From: Diogma glabrata
Taxonomy: Eukaryota; Arthropoda; Insecta; Diptera; Cylindrotomidae
Reading direction: 5' to 3'
Assembly (NCBI GenBank): GCA_963693315.1
Contig: OY856187.1
Location: 115,336,437-115,400,436 of the forward strand
Length of the DNA stretch: 64,000 nucleotides
Each line of letters starts with the position of its first letter. Positions within the stretch are counted from its first letter, which is position 1. The notes under the pieces were generated by a model. It was not told where the DNA came from, ran no database searches, and saw nothing but the letters and a program-made list of their open reading frames with translations. This document shows, in pieces, positions 48,803 to 61,146 of the stretch. Both the position numbers and the translations under genes were made by a program.

Positions 48803-50367
48803 TAAGATCCCACGTCCAAAATTGAAGACGAATCCGTTCGTCTTTATAAAGTCCATCCCCAAAACAACTTCATTCATAATATTTGCCACTATAGCACCTC
48901 TTGTTGAAAGAGATATTCCCCATTTTTATTTCAGCGATCCTTTTACCTGCTACTGCAGTACTTTTGCCAGTTATTGTTTGGAATTTAATTCCATCTAATG
49001 ATTCCAAAACGCTACCAATCAAACCTTTGCGAACGAATGTTTGATTTGAACTGAACCTGTATCCAGTGTCATGAAGCAACTTTCACCTTCAATTTATCCT
49101 TTGATACCCAAGCTTTCATCATTTACCGCTATTCTCGAAAATAAGATGAAGGTAACATTCTCCTGTTGATTGCATCGTTTTACCTTCACCCATTTCACCT
49201 TCCATTGAATAGGAGATGAAGATCTGTTACACTTCCTGTTCCAGCAGTCCTGTGAGATATGGCCCGATTTTTTACATATCCAACACGGGAGTTTTCTTCT
49301 GCTGTTTCTGAACCCTACGTGCTGCTTTTACTCGACTCCTCTACTCTTTACAGAAGACAATGATGTCTCTGCTTTCCCATTTTTCCTGCACTCCCGTGCC
49401 ATGTGACCCTCTTCATCACATACCCAGCATCTGATATCGCTTCCACTTCTGTGTGCCAATACTTCTTCTCTGATGTTCCCCTCTACATTCCTTTTTCTGC
49501 ATCCACTAGATGGCATATACACATCCTCTGTACCATCTCTTATTGCATTGGGAATGCGACTGTTTAATGGAAAGTCGCCTTAGGTGTAGTCATTACTTTT
49601 ATCCTGGTTTTTGGAACTCGAATACCATCAGTAAAAACCTCGATCTTCATCTTCTCCATAAAATTCGGTGGAGTATTGAAGTGTACCGATGTACAAGCCT
49701 GTAGGCTTTCTCTACTCCACTGCAAGGTACCTTTTAACTCGATTCTGTATAATTCCTTTTTATAGTCGCTGCCATATTTACGTTCCAACGCATTCATCAC
49801 CCCTGCATAACTTTGTTGTTTTCTGGTACCGCCTGTAATACTGCAGCTGCTTCCCCTTTAAGTGCAATGATCAATTCAGCAACACGATTTTTGCGTTCCA
49901 AACATTTTGATCTACTGCAGTCTCGAACTGTAACTTGAAGATGTCGAAAGATGTGGTACCGTCAAACGATGGTGGTTTTAATTTAATATTTGCTACTTAC
50001 CACCTGAGAAGTCATTTTAGCCGTTTCAATATCCTGTAACCCTGTTCTCAAAATCGTCAACTTTAGTTACGACTTTATTCAAATCAAGCTCAAATTCCTG
50101 CATTTTTGTTTGAATTTTCTCGACTTTTACATCGAATGCCGTTGACATTTGTAGAAGTTTCTCGTCCAAATGTTAATGGATGCTAACTATTTCTTCTTTT
50201 GTAACAGCCATATTATGTTTAACTATTTCCTGTTTGATGTTGAGGCTGATCTCTTCCTTATTCGCATGAATTTCATGAATCCACATTTGTTTCCGCTTGT
50301 TGACAATCGCCGTTGTTCTAGTTTCTTCTTTAACTCAGGAAACTTCAATTCACTTAAAAAAGACATT
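48803..50367 (-). pseudogene. Gag and protease of the interrupted LTR element
   Basis: Minus strand from the ATG at about 50367 (MSFLSELKFPELKKKLEQRR). A Gag core (PPSFDGTTSFDIFKLQFE near 49975; ALERKYGSDYKKELYRIELK, 49793 on; FTDGIRVPKTRIKVMT) is followed by a CCHC zinc knuckle CWVCDEEGHMAREC (~49428-49387). An aspartic protease follows (LHDTG near 49077, then VLESLDGIKFQTITGK). Its flap and C-terminal part run into the CsRn1 insertion at 48803 and resume at 43092 (MPLLLNNAES), ending QTAKF-stop near 42930. Several frameshifts lie in gag. The leader is only about 35 bp from the LTR. Known role of the family: particle protein and processing enzyme. No polymerase is encoded, so trans-mobilisation would be needed. 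Confidence 0.8.
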
Positions 50368-50401
50368 ATTCATAGATTACTAATCCCACCGCTTTCACCA
50401 A

Positions 50402-51014
50402 TGTTACGTTTTTCCATCCTTTCTTCGAATTGACCTTACTCTCAATTCGATAAACGCAATGCCCAAATCTCTCCCTGGATTCGATCACTGCCTTGATCAC
50501 AAGTTGATCACTGTTGATCACAAGTCTTCAACACCTTGATTGTTCCACAACAACAGAACACAATACAGCAAACAATATTCCTAACTAGAATATTCTTTCA
50601 ACAGCTTTAGGAACTCCAACGGTTGATTGTAGAAATTTCCAGTAACACAGCGTTCAAAATAATACAAAAAATATTTCTACTCAATAACCCTTAAAACTTT
50701 ATTTACAAAAACTAAATTAAAAATAACTTCTATTTACACGATGTTATATGCACAGTTGAACGTTTCGGTTACAATTAATTTCACTTAAACTATTTCCAAT
50801 ATAGCACTTTTTACATCATCCATCGCAGGCTAAAATAAAACTATCTAACTCTTTGAGGGGGATTTTCTTATATATAAATCTGCATAGTTTCTCGATTATT
50901 CGAGGTCACTTCCGATTATTCGAGATCAATCGAAGAATATTCGATGACATTTTTTAACCCGTTTTCTTGGAAAATGTGATTTCGAATACAATTTGTTTAT
51001 GTAGAATCGTAACA
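50402..51014 (-). repeat. 5' LTR of the gag-protease element
   Basis: 613 bp; on the minus strand it begins TGTTACGATTCTAC and ends GGAAAAACGTAACA. TTGGTGAAAGCGGTGGGA follows and should be the primer-binding site (tRNA not identified). No clear target duplication is seen next to 41436 and 51014. Confidence 0.75.
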
Positions 51015-53315
51015 ATAGTAAAGAAAAGCAAATAGAACAACAACAACATTCGGTTGCATAAAAATAGACTTCTTATACAAAAAAAAATTAAATCTTGAAG
51101 ATGATGTTATATTCAAACGAAAGAAGTTCTGATTGGCTACTGCAGATGCCTTAAAACCCACCAATAGTTTTAAATTTAATAAAATCATGAAACAATTAGA
51201 TTGTATTACTAACATATTTCATGAAGCATCGTCTTTAAACAATAAAGCTTGAAAAGATTCTCAGTTTCTGTCGAACTTAGCACACACAAGTACAGAGGAT
51301 TAATTCCAACAATAGAAAATTTTCCTAAACCTGGAAAAAGAATTTTTTTTAAGTAAATAACTAAACTTTTTAAATAAAATCGTTTTCGAAAGCTTTTTAA
51401 ATAGATAACAATTTGTAACAAAACATAATAAAAAATATAGAAAAAATTTGAAAAGTATTTTAAAAATGTTTTTAAAAGTTGGAGAAGAAAATTTGTTTTT
51501 GATAAAAATATATCAAACCATATAAGAGAGACAGGATATAAATTAAAGAAAAATAAATAAAAGAAGAAAACAAGTATTTTTTTCTATTTTCATGTTTGTT
51601 TATTTCTTCAAATCTAAATTCTATATATAAAATAATAAAATGAAAAAATACTTGTTTCTCCTTTTTGGTTTTCTTTTCTTTTTCTTTAAACTTATTTTCC
51701 GCAAAATTTAAATATAAAAACTAAATAGAATTGACAGGAAAATAAATAAACCACAAAATAAAAGTAGAAACAGTTTAAATGGGGTTAGGAATACATATAT
51801 TCATTTTGGATATTGAGAATTGTATATACATACATACAACATAAATCCTTTTTCTTAGCTTTTCTCGTAAGATGGAGAATGTAACGATTAAAATAAGTCA
51901 AACTTCACAAGATGTATGGGTTTTATTTGTTTTTATATTTGCTTATTTGATTGTTGAAGAAATGGATTTTAAATAAAACAGTTTAATAAATTGTTTTGTA
52001 TTTGTATAAATCTTACATTAAGGAGAAAGCTTTCGATGTCTAGACAAAATTAATGTTTCAACTACGGATAAGTGCACATAAGTATATGATGTTGAGGATT
52101 TATGTTTGATAAATTACGAAGAAGAAATTGTTCATACGATACAGATAAGTCACGATTTCCTCTTGTGATAAATTGTGAATACATACAGAAATAATAACTA
52201 AAGTGTTTATCTCTGAAACATTTGATTTTAATTTACTGTTGAATAACCTTAAATCAATTCATTTATTATGAAATATTAAATCATACAAATGAATCAATCG
52301 TTAACAAATCTCAAATAATTAAAAATTAGCTGACAAAATAAATTAAATTTTTCTTATAAATAAACTTCGTACATCTAACTATTTCCTTTATTTGAATTTT
52401 ATTTTCCCTATTTTTTTCAAAGCTTCCAACACAAAACTCGAAACAACAACAAACCCCAAATGAAAAGAAACTCATGTAAGTTATTTTCGACATTTTCAAA
52501 TCGAACGTTGATTGAAAATTAGTTTTGATGATTTTCATGAATCTTTCTTCTTTCAATTGATTTTATTTTCGTTTAATCTATTTCGATAGTCTTGTCACAT
52601 AATTTAACAAAAAGGAACAGTTTCTAAGTATTTTCTGTATTTTAAATTATAGTTGACAGTTTTCTGTTGAATGCGATTGACAGTTTGGTGTGCCAATATT
52701 CATGTATTAGTATATTACTATTGAAATCGTTTAATCAAAATCTGTATTTTATGGAAAGTATATAACATTTTTAGGTTATGGTTTAAATGAAAATACATTG
52801 ATTGAAATAAGTTAAAGTAAGGGATATACATTTTTTTTAACAACACGTTCCAAATTTGTGGTCAGTTGGGATTTCTTTATAAATTGAGGTTATTGTATTT
52901 TAATAAAAAAAACAGGAATGAAATACAGAAAAGGAGTTGAAAAACTTTTTAAATTAGCAATGAGTTTTCACATTAGGCATAAAATTTTAAACTATTAGCA
53001 AAAGAAAATGTGACTCACAATAAGATCTATACTAATAACAACAAGCGTAGTTAAAGCGGTACACTCTTTGTGAATAAATTCGATGATGAATACTAGCAAA
53101 TTTTATTATTATAACACGGAATTGAGCGTTTGGTCAGGAAGTAGCAGCTCATAATGAACAATATCCTTACAATCTCATCATTCACACAGCGTTACCTTAT
53201 TATACGTCAATCCAGGCTTTTGAATCGTTTGAGGTTCGTCAATAGATGTTGACTATGATTGTTTCTATATAATATTATCGTATTTAGCCGTATTTAGAAA
53301 TGACTCGATTTCGTT
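51015..53315. other. AT-rich spacer
   Basis: No gene, RNA or repeat relationship could be supported. Confidence 0.6.
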
Positions 53316-53443
53316 CCCTTATAAAAAAAATCGAAGGAAATCGATAGAAAACGATTGAAACGAATAGTTTTCTATCGTTTGCTATCCGTTTCTATCGGAT
53401 TTAATCAAACGCATAGACTATATCTGCCAGATAGAAAACGCAC

Positions 53444-53985
53444 CGTAAACTATCGTAACCTATAGGATTTTTCAGTTTTCGGTTTCAATGGTTTTTCTAC
53501 GATAGAATTTCTATCGTAGTCAATCGTTTTGAATCTGAAGATCACGATTGAAATTTTTTTTTGTGAAATTGAAAAAGTTTTGAATCGTTTTCTATCCGAC
53601 ATTACATGTATAGCACCAATTGTAACTTATCGTATTTTCCCGTCATTAGATTTTTATCGGGCTGAATCTGAAATTTACGAATGAGATGTTTTCAGGAGAA
53701 ATCAACCAATCGTAATCTATCGTTATCTATAGGATTTTTTACTTTTCGGCTTCAATGTTTTTTTTACGATGGAATTTCTATCGTAGTTAATCGTTTTAAA
53801 TCTGAAGATTACGACTTGAAATTTTTTGGTAAAACTGAACAAGTTTTGAATAGTTTTTTTATCATACATCCCATATGTACCAATCGTAACCTATCGTATT
53901 TTTCCGCCATCAGATTCCTATCGGTTTGAATCTGAAATTAACGATTGAAATCTTTTCAAGAAAAGCAAACCAATCGGCATCTATC
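53444..53985. repeat. ~267-bp tandem repeat, two copies
   Basis: Landmark tataggattt occurs at 53461 and 53728; both copies continue with aatttctatcgtag and atctgaaatt motifs. The copies have diverged moderately. The repeated ctatcg words are the reverse complement of the cgatag words of the right-hand array. Confidence 0.8.
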
Positions 53986-54019
53986 CTCACCTATGGGCAT
54001 GGCATCTATCCTCACCAAT

Positions 54020-54526
54020 AAATTTAGCTGTTTGTACTTTGTATGACGTAAATGTGACATGGAAATTTTTGAATTTGTTCTAGTTTTTGAAATATTTTTG
54101 GAATTTTGAAAAAAGTTTTAATCTTTGATTTTGCAAGAATTTTTGGAATATTTTTAGAATTTTGGAAAAAGTTTGAATTTTTGAATTTTTAAGAATTTTT
54201 GGAATACTGCTAGAATTAAGAAAAAGTCTAAATATTTGATTTTATTCTAATTTTCGGAATAATTTTGGAATTTTGAAAAAAGTTTCAATTTTTGATTTTG
54301 TTATAATTTTTGCAATATTTTCAGAATTTTTGAAAAAAGTTTAATCTTTGGCTTTGTAATATTTTTCGGAATGTTTTTAGAATTTTGGAAAAAGCTTAAT
54401 TTTATTTAATTTTTACAATGTTTTTGGAATTTCGAAAGAAATATATGAATTTTTGACGTTGTAATATTTTCTCGAAACGCTAAATGGAAAGGTTTTTGAG
54501 TTGTTTGCTGATTGTATCATCTTTTC
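54020..54526. repeat. Dispersed ACTTCGGTCTG repeat family, copy 4 (partial)
   Basis: Starts with tatgacgtaaatgtgacatgg and runs through the tttttggaattttgaaaaa units and ctcgaaacgctaaatgg to attgtatcatcttttc, where it breaks off at the T-run of the RT fragment. Both family ends are missing. Confidence 0.85.
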
Positions 54527-55855
54527 TTTTTTTTTATCGGCGTTCATGCTCCATCGTCTGTCTTAAGTGGACCAAAATGTAGCGTATAAGCTTACGCTCA
54601 AATACAGATAAATTCGATTCGTCATTTTGTGTAAGGGTCCACGTTTGTGACCCATACATCACAACCGGTCTAATCAATGTCTTGTATAACTTGAGCTTGG
54701 TGTTAGTTGATACATACGGTGATCCAAGGAGAGGCTTAATTGGGTAGAAAGTTCGATTACTTACGATTACGATTACGATTTTATATCTGTAAGTATGCTG
54801 TTGTTTGAGTCAAGCATTGATCCCAAATATTTAAAAGATTCAACTCCCTCAATTCGTTCATCGCCGCACATCAAATCTTTCTTCTCAGCTTCTCTTGAAA
54901 CATTCATATGTTTGGTTTTATTGTAGTTAATTTGCAGACCAATTTTTCTAGCACCACTCTCAAGCGACTTGAAAGTCTAACTCATAACAGCTTCGCTTCG
55001 GCCGAGGATGACAATATCATCAGCGTAAGCGATCATCTGTACTGAGTTTATTGACAAGATATTGTTGTTAATCGGTAGTTTTTTTTTGACGGCACACATA
55101 TTCCAAGGCTAAATTAAAAAGTATAGGAGAGATAGCATCACCTTGTCTTAAACCGGAGTCGACTTAAAAAACTTTGATATTTTGTTCTCTACTCGTACAC
55201 AGCATTGAGAGTTCTGTAATGTCATTTTGCATAGTGATACCAGTTTACCAGGAATTCCCATTGACACCAGAGCAGACCATAGAGTCTCTCGTTCGGGAGA
55301 GTCGTAGGCCTGCCTGAAATCAATGAAGAGTTGGGCACAGGTATGTTGAACTCTCGACACTTTTCCAAAATCATCCTTATCGAGAAAAGTGGATCGGTGG
55401 TACCTCCGCCCCGGTGGAAGCCACACTGATATTCCCCAAACAGTTGTTCAGCAAAAGCAAAATGCAGGAAAAGATCTTATATGCTGTACAGACCTCTGTA
55501 GTTTGCACATTGTAGGCGATTACCTTTTTTATGGATTGGTATCAGCATAGCTGTGTTCCAGTCCTGTGGCATGGTTTCAGTCCTTCAGATCATTTGAACA
55601 AGTTCAAACCATCTTAAGGATAGAGTTTCGCCACCATGTACAATCATTTCGGATGTTATATCGTCGATACCAGGTGCTTTATTGCGTTTTAATTTTGACA
55701 GTGACACTTCGAATTCTTCTTTGGTCTACATGTACCTTTGACGCACGAATAAGCTTTGCTCGTCGCCTGACTATTTGCTGGTCACATAAGTTGAGAAGAT
55801 TCTCAAAATAAGCGGCCCAAGTATCTAAAATATTTTTAAGGTCTATGAAGCTCCA
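54527..55855 (-). pseudogene. RTE-like non-LTR reverse transcriptase fragment
   Basis: Minus strand: RNKAPGIDDITSEMI near 55690, LIPIHKKGNRLQCANYRGL near 55530, LFIDFRQAYDSPER near 55310 (motif A, F-x-D-F-R-x-A-Y-D), MIAYADDIVILGRSEA near 55030 (catalytic YADD), EKTKHMNV-like and ESFKYLG near 54850, and LYKTLIRPVVMYGSQTW near 54680. This is the RT of elements annotated as endonuclease-reverse transcriptase in insects; RTE-like is my best guess for the clade. It has multiple stops and frameshifts. The T-run at 54527-54535 is the poly(A) tail of the minus-strand copy, inserted into the repeat to its left. The endonuclease is absent. Confidence 0.8.
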
Positions 55856-56095
55856 TCTTCGTTTCGAAACGATTCAAAACGATAGGATTGCACTAAAATT
55901 CGCCTTTTACGATTAAAACGGATAGGAATAAACCAAAAATAATGATGTAAAAACCCATTGAAAACGATTCAAAACGATAGCATATTGCACTCAAATTCGG
56001 CTTTTAGGATAAGAAACGATTAAAACGGATAGGAATAAACAAAAAAAATAATGTGAAAAAACTGATACAGGCGGATAGGGCTAAAACTAAATTAG
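55856..56095 (+). repeat. AACGATA-type units, left outlier of the array
   Basis: Two diverged ~105-bp units (cattgaaaacgattcaaaacg, caaattcggcttttaggata) lie 1.7 kb from the main array. 56096-57760 between them shows no gene that I can support. Confidence 0.8.
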
Positions 56096-57761
56096 ATTTT
56101 GAACTGAAAAAAATATCCGCTGTATCTGAAAAGAAAATTGAAGGACAACTTTGAGGCAGCAGTCTCTTGCTCCGGTCTTAAGTTCTCGGCCTGGGTCGTG
56201 GTTTGCCTCGTTGTGCCTTTGATGTAATGGGACTGCTTTAAGAAATTAATTGAAATATAATACTAATATGGGAACACGATATTATTAATATGATAAGGGG
56301 ACAGCCATTTGAAATTCCAAAAAAAACGCGATGGACGGAAGTCAGAGAGGAATCCCAGGAAATTGGCACATCTCACTCACACCATTTATAAAAAAAACTA
56401 ACACAACTGACACATTTTTAACTATCTATATTTTATAACACTCGGCCAACAAAACCAAAACCCGATACATACATACATAAATACGGTTAACGTTTATCTT
56501 AAACAAAAAACATTAATAATAATTATATAGAATTTACCTTTTTAACAACTGCTGTTCTTCGATCCAGGCTGATAAATATCTTCAATAAAATGGACTCGGG
56601 CCAATTGGAATGAAACACTATCATGTATATTTTCAATAATATTTTTTCACATTTATTTTCACAAATTTGTTTTTTTCTTTTTAAGTTCCCAATAACTAAT
56701 TTTAGTTTTATTTTGGTTTTAAGTTAGGGTTTTTATTTTTTTAATTAATTGTTAATAATATTTGTTTAGTTGTTTTTATCATATGCATAAGTATATACAC
56801 TTATTTAACTATATTATCTTTATATATAATTTTTGTATGGTTTATTTGACCATAAACAATTTAAACGTCCGTGCTAAGGACAGAGGTGTTAAGTAACATC
56901 GTAATTTTTTTGTCAAAAAAAGAGTTGTGAATCTTTAATATTTCTGATTCAAACGAAATTTAAAAATGTTTTGCTCTTTTTGAATTTACTTTTTATTTTT
57001 TTCTGACACAAATCTGTTTAGTTAATTTCAAAAACAAAGTCAAACCAAATTCATTAATTGTTTCTTAAGTGAAATAACAAAAATCACCACTATTTTCACA
57101 AAACCGATTAATAAATATAAAACCATAAAAAAACACAATAGAACTTCTCCACACAAACTTAAACGCACCAAAAACAAAAACAAATAACTAAAAAAAAAAT
57201 GGAATTTAAGTGGAGCAAACGTCCACTTCAAAATTCCTAACCAGACTCCTCGATTGAAATTTTTCACCCGTCTGTCTAGTTAATGAAGAAAATCATGTGA
57301 CGATTATCTAGCCAATCATAATCATCACATCAGGCTTGGTATCACGTATCATTTAGAAAATGTACTTAAATGCATTATCAAACGCAAGCAAAAAATGCTG
57401 TTTTACAGTAAATGTAATTATAATCCATTAATTTCGCAAAATTAAAGTTAATGAATTATAATACATGAACCAGTTTGTCAAGGTTTTCTCCATTTCTCGT
57501 AATATGGTGATATTAAAGAAATTAAAGAAAACTTGATAAAGCATTCTTGCCCTCGCTTGATCTTACAAGCAACAAATCCAGTAAATGAAATATTTGGGAT
57601 ATTGTAGAAAAGAATTTAGATTTAGAAATTTAGAATAATTTAAATTTAGGAAATCGTTCCGAATTAAGTTTAAGGTGATTAATTATTGGAAAGGTTCAAA
57701 TTTCAATCTGTTGTGACTTGTGACGAAGAAAAAGATACGGATTTCTTTTTCGCCACCACAA

Positions 57762-59990
57762 AACCTATTAAAAACGATTCAAAACGATAGGATATTGCAC
57801 TCAAATTCGGCTTTTACGATAAGAAACGATTACAGCGGATAAGAATAAACAAAAAAATAATGTGAAAAAACCCATTGAAAACGATTCAAAACGATAAGAC
57901 ATTGCACTCAAATTTGACTTTTACGATAAGAAACGATCGAAACGGATACGAATAAACAAAAAAAATGTGAAAAAACCCATTGAAAACGATTCAAAACGAT
58001 AGGATATTGCACTCAAATTCGCCTTTTACGATAAGAAACGATTAAAACGGATAGGAATAAACAAAAAAAATAATGTGAGAAAACCCATTGAAAACGATTC
58101 AAAACGATAAGATATTGCACTCAAATTCGGCTTTTACGATAAGAAACGATCGAAACGGATACGAATTAACAAAAAAAATGTGAAAAAACCCATTGAAAAC
58201 GATTCAAAACGATAGGATATTGCACTCAAATTCGGCTTTTACGATAAGAAACGATTAAAACGGATAGGAATAAACAAAAAAAATAATGTGAAAAAAACCA
58301 TTGAAAACGATAAGATATTGCACTCAAATTCGGCTTTTACGATAAGAAACGATCAAAACGGATACGAATAAGCAAAAAAAATGTGAAAAAACCCATTGAA
58401 AACGATAGGATATTGCACTCAAATTCGCCTTTTACGATAAGAAACGATTAAAACGGATAGGAATAAACAAAAAAAATAATGTGAAAAACCCCATTGAAAA
58501 CGATTCAAAACGATAAGATATTGCACTCAAATTTAGCTTTTACGATAAGAAACGATCGAAACGGATACGAATAAACAACAAAAATGTGAAAAAACCCATT
58601 GAAAACGATTCAAAACGATAGGATATTGCACTCAAATTCGCCTTTTACGATAAGAAACGATTAAAACGGATAGCAATAAAAAAAAAAATAATGTGAAAAA
58701 ACCCATTGAAAACGATTCAAAACGATAGGATATTGCACTCAAATTCGCCTTTTACGATAAGAAACGATTAAAACGGATAGGAATAAACAAAAAAAATAAT
58801 GTGAAAAAACCCATTGAAAACGATTCAAAACGATAAGATATTGCACTCAAATTCGGCTTTCACGATAAGAAACGATCGAAACGGATACGAATAAACAAAG
58901 AAAATGTGAAAAAACCCATTGAAAACGATTCAAAACGATAGGATATTGCACTCAAATTCGGCTTTTAGGATAAGAAACGATTAAAACGGATAGGAATAAA
59001 CAAAAAAAATAATGTGAAAAAACCCATTGAAAACGATAAGATATTGCACTCAAATTCGGCTTTTACGATAAGAAACGATCGAAACGGATACGAATAAGCA
59101 AAAAAAATGTGAAAAAACCCATTGAAAACGATAGGATATTGCACTCAAATTCGCCTTTTACGATAAGAAACGATTAAAACGGATAGGAATAAAAAAAAAA
59201 AATAATGTGAAAAACCCCATTGACAACGATTCAAAACGATAAGATATTGCACTCAAATTTGGCTTTTACGATAAGAAACGATCGAAACGGATACGAATAA
59301 ACAACAAAAATGTGAAAAAACCCATTGAAAACGATTCAAAACGATAGGATATTGCACTCAAATTCGCCTTTTACGATAAGAAACGATTAAAACGGATAGG
59401 AATAAACAAAAAAAATAATGTGAAAAAACCCATTGAAAACGATTCAAAACGATAGGATATTGCACTCAAATTCGCCTTTTACGATAAGAAACGATTAAAA
59501 CGGATAGGAATAAACAAAAAAAATAATGTGAAAAAACCCATTGAAAACGATTCAAAACGATAAGATATTGCACTCAAATTGGGCTTTCACGATAAGAAAC
59601 GATCGAAACGGATACGAATAAACAAAGAAAATGTGAAAAAACCCATTGAAAACGATTCAAAACGATAGGATATTGCACTCAAATTCGGCTTTTAGGATAA
59701 GAAACGATTAAAACGGATAGGAATAAACAAAAAAAAAAAATAATGTGAAAAAACCCATTGAAAACGATTTAAAACGATAGGATATTGCACTCAAATTCGG
59801 CTTTTACGATAAGAAACGATCAAAACGGATAGGAATAAACAAAAAAAAATAATGTGAAAAAACCCATTGAAAACGATAGGACATTGCTCTAAAATTCGGC
59901 TTTAACGATAAGAAACGATCAAAACGGATAGGAATTAACAGAAAAAAAATAATGTGAAATATCCCATTGAAAACGATTCAGATAATCTAC
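57762..59990 (+). repeat. ~105-bp tandem array with higher-order structure
   Basis: About 22 monomers of ~100-108 bp, each with cattgaaaacgattcaaaac, gatattgcactcaaattcg and ttacgataagaaacgat. Two monomer types alternate irregularly: one has aaaacggataggaataaac with ataatgtg, the other cgaaacggatacgaataaac without it. Seven-monomer blocks repeat with a 726-727-bp period (58297-59023 and 59024-59750). Confidence 0.95.
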
Positions 59991-60623
59991 CAAAAACGAT
60001 AGGAAACGATTAAAGCGATACAAACATTCTATCGAAAAAAAACGATACAGCCCCATCCATTTTCATTCAAAAACCGCATAGGAAACGATAGAAAACGGTT
60101 TTATTTTTACACTAGATTTTCATTTCTATCAGAAAATAACGATAAGAAACACCCAAAAACGATAGAAATTGCATCCGCCACAAAAGGCAAAACGTAAGAG
60201 TCCACATCCGTTTCTATGGGAAAGAACGATTCCAACCCATTAATTCTCATTTAAAAACCGCATAGGAAACGATAGAAAACGGTCTATCGGTTTCTATCGT
60301 TTTCTATCATTTTTTTTACAAGGGTTACGCTTTAGCACCATTTGACTGACGGAAATTCGGATAAACAAATTTCTTTGCATTAATTCATGTTGCACCCAAA
60401 AGCCTAACTTTTTTTAATGATTCTAAATAATCATATGGCTGATTGTGTATCTAATATAATAACCTGTCAACTTGCATGTCAATCTAGTTCGACCATTTGC
60501 AAAATTTAATCAGCTTTTTATGTGAATAGCCAGAGCGAGATGCATCTTTAACATTAAAATTTCCATTAAAAAACTTAAAAATATCATAGTAAACACAATT
60601 TGTTATTAATTAAAATATCTAGA

Positions 60624-60760
60624 AATAGTACATTATTTATTTAGGAGCTAAAGTGATACTTTTTGTGTTGAGTCTATAGTTTGACGGCCGACCGCAGGGA
60701 GGCCGACAATTATAGACGAAACACAAAAAGTCACTTTAGCTCTGAATTAAATACACTATT
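60624..60760. repeat. Hairpin-forming inverted repeat
   Basis: gagctaaagtgatactttttg (60645) pairs with caaaaagtcactttagctc (ending 60742) around a GC-rich centre (gacggccgaccgc...ggccgac). Similarity continues outward with small indels (aatagtacatt / aatagtgtat). MITE-like. Confidence 0.75.
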
Positions 60761-61146
60761 TTTTCGGCAAACGTTTAAATTTTTTATAAATATGAAATTA
60801 ATACATCAAACTTTTTATAAATATGAATTTGTATCGTCATAATTACTTCCAAAAAAGAGAAAAAAACATTTAAATTTGTATGAATAAAATTTTTTTATCA
60901 AAGCATAAAATTCATAATATGAGAATCAACTTATTTTTAGTTGTCATGGTTATACAATATGTTTGAAAAAATAACAAACTAACAAATAACAAATGCTACT
61001 TTACAGCCTCCGTAATATAAAATAAAAATGGCGTTACTTTTGCTGTCGCTAGACGTTACTTTTGCTGTCAGGCTAAAAAGTAAGACTTTAGCTAACTCCC
61101 TAGCGGCAGTAAAGTTAAACTTTACAGCCGTTTGCCGAAAAACAAT
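60752..61146. repeat. Short inverted-repeat unit (TTTTTCGGCAAACG ends)
   Basis: tttttcggcaaacg at the left and cgtttgccgaaaaac at the right bracket ~395 bp. Inside, gttacttttgctgtc occurs twice 24 bp apart. It adjoins the preceding hairpin and has no ORF of note. Confidence 0.5.

Larger units (their letters stand above)
41436..51014 (-). mobile_element. LTR retrotransposon encoding only Gag and protease, interrupted
   Basis: LTR-like ends at 41436-42573 and 50402-51014 begin TGTTACG and end with its complement (TG...CA). On the minus strand the order is: LTR, short leader, gag, zinc knuckle, protease, stop, ~450-bp tail, purine tract (taagtggaggg), LTR. The CsRn1-like element at 43097-48798 sits inside it. 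Without that insert the internal part is only about 2.1 kb and has no RT, RNase H or integrase. Confidence 0.8.
53316..60324. mobile_element. Composite 7-kb repeat bounded by CCCTTRTAAAAAAAATS ends
   Basis: The left end cccttataaaaaaaatcg (53316) and the reverse complement of the right end, cccttgtaaaaaaaatga (60324), match. Both are followed by gatagaaaacgat-type motifs, in opposite orientation on the two sides. The left side has a two-unit tandem repeat and the right a long ~105-bp array. Later insertions occupy the middle. No transposase was found; the unit may be a foldback-like element or a satellite domain with inverted edges. Confidence 0.5.

Noticed and set aside
48771..48998. 75-codon plus-strand frame
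   Set aside because: Antisense to the protease of the interrupted minus-strand element.
57762..59990. CRISPR-like array
   Set aside because: Units of ~105 bp are adjoining tandem monomers without unique spacers, and the genome is eukaryotic.
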